A stretch of DNA of 64,000 nt from Diphasiastrum complanatum (Eukaryota; Streptophyta; Lycopodiopsida; Lycopodiales; Lycopodiaceae), in the NCBI GenBank assembly GCA_029204225.1, contig CM055113.1:11804234-11868233 (forward strand), in the 5' to 3' direction. This document shows positions 58,902 through 64,000 of the stretch, piece after piece (position 1 is the stretch's first letter; the number at the start of each line of letters is the position of its first letter). Position numbers and translations under genes: made by a program. The notes under the pieces are model-generated. The model was not told where the DNA came from. It searched no databases and worked only from the letters and a program-made list of their open reading frames with translations.

Positions 58902-59809
58902 AGGAAAGATCTACACTAGATATGCTAGAGTTACCTGGCGTCTTAAAAGATGCCCCTTTAGCTTTGCGTTTCTTTGGACATTCCTTCGCGACATGACCTG
59001 GTTCCATGCAATTGAAGCATAGATTGTCGCTTCTTTCTTTCATAAAGGTTTCTTGGTCCAAGGTAGATCTTTTCTTCGATTTCCCTGAACCTGAAGCCCC
59101 ATCCTTTGCCTTATCTTTCGATTTCTTTGGAAAGAAAGGTTTCTTACCCTTTACGTCGGGCAAGACACCAGTCTCAGGCTTCGCCATCATACGAGTATCA
59201 TTGTAGATTCTGGCGAAGCGAACAACATCCTCGAGGGTAAGAGGTTGGTTCCTCCTAACCTCTAGCTGGTAGTCTCTTGGCAACCCCAGTATAAAATGCA
59301 ACTTTACTAGCAAAGGATCTATTCTAGTTGCAAAACGAGAATAGACCTCCTGAAACTCTTGTAAATATTGATCCAGGGGCCGGTTCCCCATATCGATCCA
59401 TATGGATCGTTGCATACTGACGGTAAAATTCAAAATCATCAAGAATAGGAAGGAAGGCCGCCTTAAAGGCTTTGTAGAAATCCTCCCAATTCCTAGGAAC
59501 TTCAGGCTTACCCCTCAAATCTTGGAAAAGTGCGAATTCCATCGATCCAGCCATCGCAAGACCGCCTCCGGGGTTCTATCCTTCTTTTCCCCAGCAAAAA
59601 CTTCAGGAGTGAACAAGGGTTGATGCACCAATTGCCTTAGCTGCGTCAATTCCTTGAGATCCTGCTGATCTCGACTGTGCTTGCATATCCACAATCTGTT
59701 GCTGTAGACTGTTAATAGCCAGCATCAAAGCATCAGGGTCTAAAACAGAGGCAGATACTGTAGCCTCATGAACAGGGGACATAGGCTGTGTGGTAGGAGT
59801 AGGCTCCAT
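58882..59809 (-). pseudogene. Gag of element D
   Basis: Starts near 59809 with EPTPTTQPMSP and a Gln-rich coiled segment. A shift leads to the capsid-like part (RNWEDFYKAFKAAFLPILDD) and to LDQYLQEFQEVYSRFATRI. It ends in an intact CCHC knuckle CFNCMEPGHVAKEC followed by a basic tail. Confidence 0.88.
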
Positions 59810-60666
59810 TCTTACAAAGAGAAGAGAGGTGAATTAAGAAAAGACGATAGGAGAGAATCAAAAGCTACTCAAAGAAAGTAGATACAAGGCTACTCTTGCT
59901 GTCTCTCCACAAACCAAATGGTATTGTCCATGGCTGCCAAGAGGAATAAGAGAGAGCAAAGAGAAGGATGCACTACCACCTCCACCTCTTTTCACAAAAC
60001 AGATGCATGGAAGAGGCATGCTTCCCTCTGCCATCCTACCTCTTGCCAAGTGGCTTTGCCTTGCCACTTAGCTTCCACCTCAGCATACTGGCCACTCCCT
60101 GGCAACCAGCCAGGTGGCCTACAGCCCCCTTTTCCCTTTTAATTTTCTTGTTTACTTGGAACTGTCCATCGCTGACAGACAGGGACAGGCAGAATGCAAA
60201 CAAGTTAAGTTTTTAGGGAGAGTTCCGATTTTCTCAGTTAAGGATCTGAAAGACATCGCAACAGTAGGGCTCTGCCAGCTGCCACCTCACATGGCCCAAA
60301 AGATGCCACGTGGCAGATTCCTCAACACTTTTTGAGGATCCACGCTGGACATGCAGCGGTGACCATTTACAAGTTTTTTCTAAAAGCTGAGGAGGGCCCA
60401 TTGCGATCAGACCAACGCCTGAATCTGAGCGGAATAGGTGTAGGAAGGACCGCCACCTGTCCTTTCTTGGACAGTGCCATGTGGCAGGCTTCCATGGGCC
60501 CCATACTGTTTTTTTTTCTTAAATTTTCTTCATTTTTAGGTAAAAAAACAGCGGAAGGAAAGAACCTTGAAAAAAATGCATTTCAATTCCGTTTTGAAAT
60601 CCGTCAGAAGCAACATAAGTTACAGGAAAACTACTAAGGATCAACACACCTACTTTCGGCTTACAG
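59810..60666 (-). other. Leader of chromovirus D
   Basis: Untranslated region between primer site and gag, with no recognisable domain. It is half the length of the leader of element A and unrelated to it at first sight. Confidence 0.65.
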
Positions 60667-60682
60667 TGGCTCTGATACCATA

Positions 60683-61129
60683 TGTTACAATCCTAATTAC
60701 TGCAAACCTCCAGGTGTCGGGTAACCACAAGAGACCGAACGGTTCACGTTCCACCCCGCCGTAGGACCTAATCCGGGTCCACCCACCGTGCCCTAGCCTG
60801 TGACCGTATCAAGCTGGATCCGACCTCCCTCCCAAACGGCGTCCCATACCACCGCCTAGGCTCTTAGCCATCTCCTGCCTCATGCTAGCAAACATCCTGG
60901 CCGTGCACACGCTCTCCATCCACCTCCTCCTAGGTAGACAGAATGGATGGCAACTGAGCCTTCCTCCCCTTGTATACCTCCAAGGAGAGAGACTCCAAGC
61001 CATGTGCGCACCTAGATCCTGACACGTGGCAACCATGCAGGTTCACGAGTCACTGGTCAAGTCTACAGGCCCAGTCATCGTCCAGTCTCAAGTCTGGGTT
61101 TGGGACCCAAGGGAGTTGGATTCCTAACA
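60683..61129 (-). repeat. 5' LTR of chromovirus D
   Basis: 447 bp, complete. GC-richer than the surrounding intron. It carries the ends TGTTAC..TAACA and adjoins the primer-binding site. Confidence 0.93.
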
Positions 61130-61134
61130 CAAAG

Positions 61135-62328
61135 GTTCTGAGTATGCTCAATATCGATTCTTATTGGTCGATTCTAGCCAAAATCATTGAATTTTTACCA
61201 CAATACAGACTCGATCCGATATTGACAATATAACTCGCATGCAATTATTAGAACCTGTCATAATGACTGAAAACAGCAACAGTAGATTCGATAAATCTCA
61301 AGCTAAAACAGTGAATACTAGTCAAGAACGGTAAAAAACCGTAAAAAATTGAACGATTTGCAGTTATGTCTTTGGAGAAACTCCATAACACTGATCATTA
61401 GGCTGACAACAATCAAGAGTCAGAGAAGCCACTTACTTGGAGGTCAATTCCACCCACCAGGATGGAAAAAGCAAAGAGATACTACCAAAAAGCTACAAAA
61501 AAGCAAAAACCTACCCAAATTACTGTAGATTAGTGCACTCTGTGTAGATCTGAATTCCTGTTCTCCTTTTATTTGATTAGCATAGTGACATTCTCCTTGG
61601 CTATCCAACTGTTCTTTGTGTCACTTTACTTGTAACTCATGCCAACTTTCATGGTGATAAGTAGATAATTGTTTAGTTCTCATCTTATCAAGGCCTTGCT
61701 TTGATGCTATCCTTTGGGCCGATTAATTTAGTTTTTTAATTTTTGGTCATATGTACACTCTTTGCTTGCTTTAATTGATGCATCATGAGCTCCAGACCAT
61801 GCCTTCCAAATAGTACAATTGTTCCAATCGTTAGCTACCGAAAGCTGTCCCACACATCACTCTACAAGTTAGTAATTTGTTGAGCATTTATGCGAGGCAA
61901 GAAGAATGACCATATGCAAAAATCTTGGTGCTTTAATCATAGTTACCAGGAAAACCATTCCACCTCCTAGGAAGAGTGAACATATTCCCAGCAAAGTTTG
62001 TGTGCATGGCTACACGTTCCATTTCCCATTGCCTGGGGAACGATCGCAGGTCCTGGACATTTAATCACCTAGAATTTGAGAATCTAATGTCACGTGGGCT
62101 TCGCAAACCTAATCTGTACGAACAAAGTTATTCTTTTATTATAGGCCCTCTTTGGAAAGGTTGATGCCTTTCATGGGTTTTTTGTGATTTTAGGGCTCAG
62201 GGTAGATAGTTTGGAGATCAAACCATGCTTTGGTAGGTAGTTTTTATTTTTATATCAAAATAAACGAGGATGTGGCATTCCTCCATTTTCCCACCCCCAC
62301 ACATGTTCTTGTGTTTGGGGGTCCAAAC
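61135..62328. other. No gene recognised
   Basis: Intron-like sequence between chromovirus D and the copia LTR. I looked here for the next exon of the CTLH/CRA gene and found none. Confidence 0.45.
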
Positions 62329-63018
62329 TGTTGGGAAATAAGTTGCGTATAGTTGAATAGCTATTTGACTTCGATAGTTTTGACCCTATCATTAACACAA
62401 ATTATCAATCACAAGAGCGGAAAATGAATGATAGAACTAGATCGCATTATTGCCAATTATCAGAACTCAGATCATAATAGTATGAATAACAGAAAAGTAA
62501 GACAAACTGTAATTGTGATAGCTTATTTTCTATTAGTTTACGCCTATTGCGGAACAGAGTAAGATGTTCTACTATAAATTAGCTCATACACAAACTGTAA
62601 TTGCGATAGCTTATTAACTATTAGTTTATGCCTATGGCAGAATAGAGCGAGAAGAGAAGAAAAGAAGAATTACTACTCCTGAAACTTGAACTAATTCGAC
62701 TAATGAATTGCTCTCTTCTTAATCTTAAAATGAACTAATCTACTGATCTATTTATAGTTGTTAATGGCACAGCCCTAATGGAATGCGCTGTCATCCACTT
62801 GGCAGGTGCTAAATGCCCGAGATGAATAAGACTCAACAACCAAATTTGATGAAGTTGTTATTTAGTGACCCTCGAATAATAGTTCTAGGTCGACATTGCT
62901 TCGACAATACGTGTATGACAGTCTTCGAAACCTTCGACACTATCTCGACAATGCGAGTAAAAATGCAGAGAGTAAGTAGCTCAACATTACATAATGGTTT
63001 AAGGAATGAAATTCAACA
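62329..63018 (-). repeat. 3' LTR of copia element F
   Basis: 690 bp, from TGTTGGGAAATAAG to GAAATTCAACA on the plus strand, with the complement of a purine tract (CTTTCCCTTAAT) directly to its right. It contains an 88-bp tandem duplication (62503-62590 and 62591-62678, each starting CAAACTGTAATTG). Confidence 0.75.
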
Positions 63019-64000
63019 CTTTCCCTTAATGTGAACTCAAAAAAATCGAGGTATAAAGTTGAGCATAATGGTAAACTTAGAATGATTGTAGAATGATAAC
63101 GCTTCAGTAAATATATCCATTGTCATGAACTCTGTTTTGCAAAAGATTAGAATAATCTCCCTTTCGAGTAGTTTGTCTTTGACGAAATGATACTTTATCT
63201 CAATGTGAATGATACCTGAGATTAATAGATAAAGCAATTGTACTCTGATTGTTGCAAAAGACGAAAGTTGCTTGTAATTGATTGAGATTAATGTCCGACA
63301 ATAGATGTCTTAATCATATAGCTTCTTTTCTTCTTTAGAAATAAACTATTGTCCTCCTTGAATAATCGTCGATAAAGGTCAAAGTATTTTGCTCCCCCTA
63401 TCGAGAGAGTCTTCATGGGTCCACATATGTCGTTGTGCACAATATCTAGCACGCCTTTGGATGTGTGTTGAGAATCAGACTTGAAGGGAGTTCTAGCATG
63501 CTTGGCTAGAATACAACTTCGACAAATTGTACGGTTTAAAATATTGCTACAGTTAATATCTAGAACGATCTTTTTCATTGACATATTTCGAAGACAGGTA
63601 AAATTGACATGAACCACTTTGTAATGCCATAGTAAATCTCTATCTTCCAAAGTAGAAGTAGATAGAGCTTGAACAGTTGAAGTATTGCAATGACTGAGTT
63701 TGTAAAGATTACCTTGCATGTTTTCGAGTGCAAGTAATTTTCTGCTTTTTGCTATTGCTTTTTTGATTTGAGAATTCGACAATCCTCTAGCAAATGTCCA
63801 ATTCATTTGCAATATCTGCAAAATAATTTTGAGTTTGATGAAGTTAGATTCAAATTTGATTTTTGTTCTGAATTCGAATTATTATTCGACTTTCGTGCTT
63901 TCTTCAACTTCTTCTTATTGAAACTCTTCGAATAAAGGGCTTCAGATTCTGGTGCCGAATGTGAGAATGAAGATCCATTTCTCCAGATCTCTTCCTCCAA
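63019..64000 (-). pseudogene. Copia element F with integrase joined to RNase H
   Basis: Read on the minus strand from the right edge: basic Asn-rich Gag tail ending in a zinc-knuckle start (LFCRYCK, near 63805), then the pre-integrase region (VHVNFTCLRNMSMKKIV, CRSCILAKHARTPFKSDS) and the integrase start (DIVHNDICGPMKTLSIGGAK, then FIDDYSRR in another frame). Within about 100 bases it changes to the end of RNase H (CNNQSTIALSIN, then HIEIKYHFVKDKLLE) and stops before the purine tract at 63030. The rest of integrase, all of reverse transcriptase and most of RNase H are missing. The 5' LTR lies beyond the window. Confidence 0.85.

Larger units (their letters stand above)
55023..61134 (-). mobile_element. 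Chromovirus (Ty3/gypsy) element D with damaged 3' LTR
   Basis: 6.1-kb minus-strand element with exact 5-bp target duplication CAAAG (55023-55027 and 61130-61134). 5' LTR 60683-61129, beginning TGTTACAATC on the plus strand and ending CCTAACA. Primer site is the complement of TGGCTCTGATACCA (60667-60680). The left (3') LTR, 55028 to about 55380, lacks about 80 bp at its inner end and joins directly to the chromodomain coding sequence, so the purine tract is deleted. The 5' copy has a 17-bp segment near 60718 that the left copy lacks. Gag, protease, RT, RNase H, integrase and chromodomain are all present, with stops and shifts. It lies in the long intron downstream of exon 6 of gene 2, antisense to it. 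Confidence 0.95.

Noticed and set aside
61976-62164. Candidate next exon of the CTLH/CRA gene
   Set aside because: The reading frame does not resemble the expected continuation of the family and lacks matching splice phase.

Overview
This window is nuclear DNA from a flowering plant (or at least a seed plant) with a transposon-rich genome. The evidence is two spliced plant genes with GT-AG introns, primer-binding sites complementary to plant initiator tRNA-Met, and many Ty3/gypsy, Ty1/copia and LINE remains. The introns reach at least 5-11 kb and are filled with retrotransposons, so this is not a compact genome. I cannot name the species. All functional calls are my own reading and memory of protein families; no database search was run.

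Gene 1 lies on the minus strand (22260 down to 11498 and beyond the left edge). It is a SIK1-like Ste20/Hippo (MST-type) protein kinase. Ten exons could be placed with consistent splice phases. They encode an acidic N-terminal region and most of the kinase domain, including the glycine loop, [24 protein letters not shown] and the segment after DVWALG. The last kinase exons and the C-terminal region are not in the window. Gene 2 lies on the plus strand (39284 up to 52678 and beyond the right edge). It is a CTLH/CRA-domain protein of the RanBPM-like family, most like Arabidopsis At5g66810 as I remember it. Six coding exons fit with consistent phases. A TATA box plus GA-rich leader at 32.36-32.65 kb may be its promoter and first non-coding exon.

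Transposon layout, left to right. At 513-915 there is a complete TRIM-type miniature LTR element with a 5-bp target duplication; each of its LTRs contains a tRNA-like sequence with perfect RNA polymerase III A and B boxes. At 1269-8315 a nearly complete chromodomain-bearing Ty3/gypsy element (minus strand, target duplication AGTTG) sits inside an older copia element (pieces at 1150-1268, 8316-8860 and 9393-9731). A decayed gypsy element lies antisense in the kinase intron at 14.1-17.6 kb. Between the genes are a gypsy relic (24.3-26.4 kb, plus), a copia relic (27.75-28.92 kb, minus), the 3' end of another copia (33.1-33.6 kb, minus) and a gypsy relic (about 34-38.15 kb, minus) carrying a 330-bp hAT-like MITE. 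Inside gene 2 are copia pieces (40.9-45.25 kb), a zinc-knuckle fragment, a LINE reverse transcriptase remnant (49.2-49.9 kb) and a copia relic associated with two 240-bp inverted repeats (50.1 and 51.55-51.79 kb). A second chromovirus with target duplication CAAAG fills 55023-61134. The window ends in a copia element with an internal deletion (62329-64000).

The most unusual object is the tRNA-bearing TRIM. In the 5' LTR the tRNA-like unit is 73 nt long, has normal A-to-B box spacing and can be drawn as a cloverleaf; in the 3' LTR 11 nt of the anticodon arm are missing. It resembles in principle Cassandra elements, which carry 5S rRNA sequences in their LTRs, but here the pol III module is tRNA-derived.
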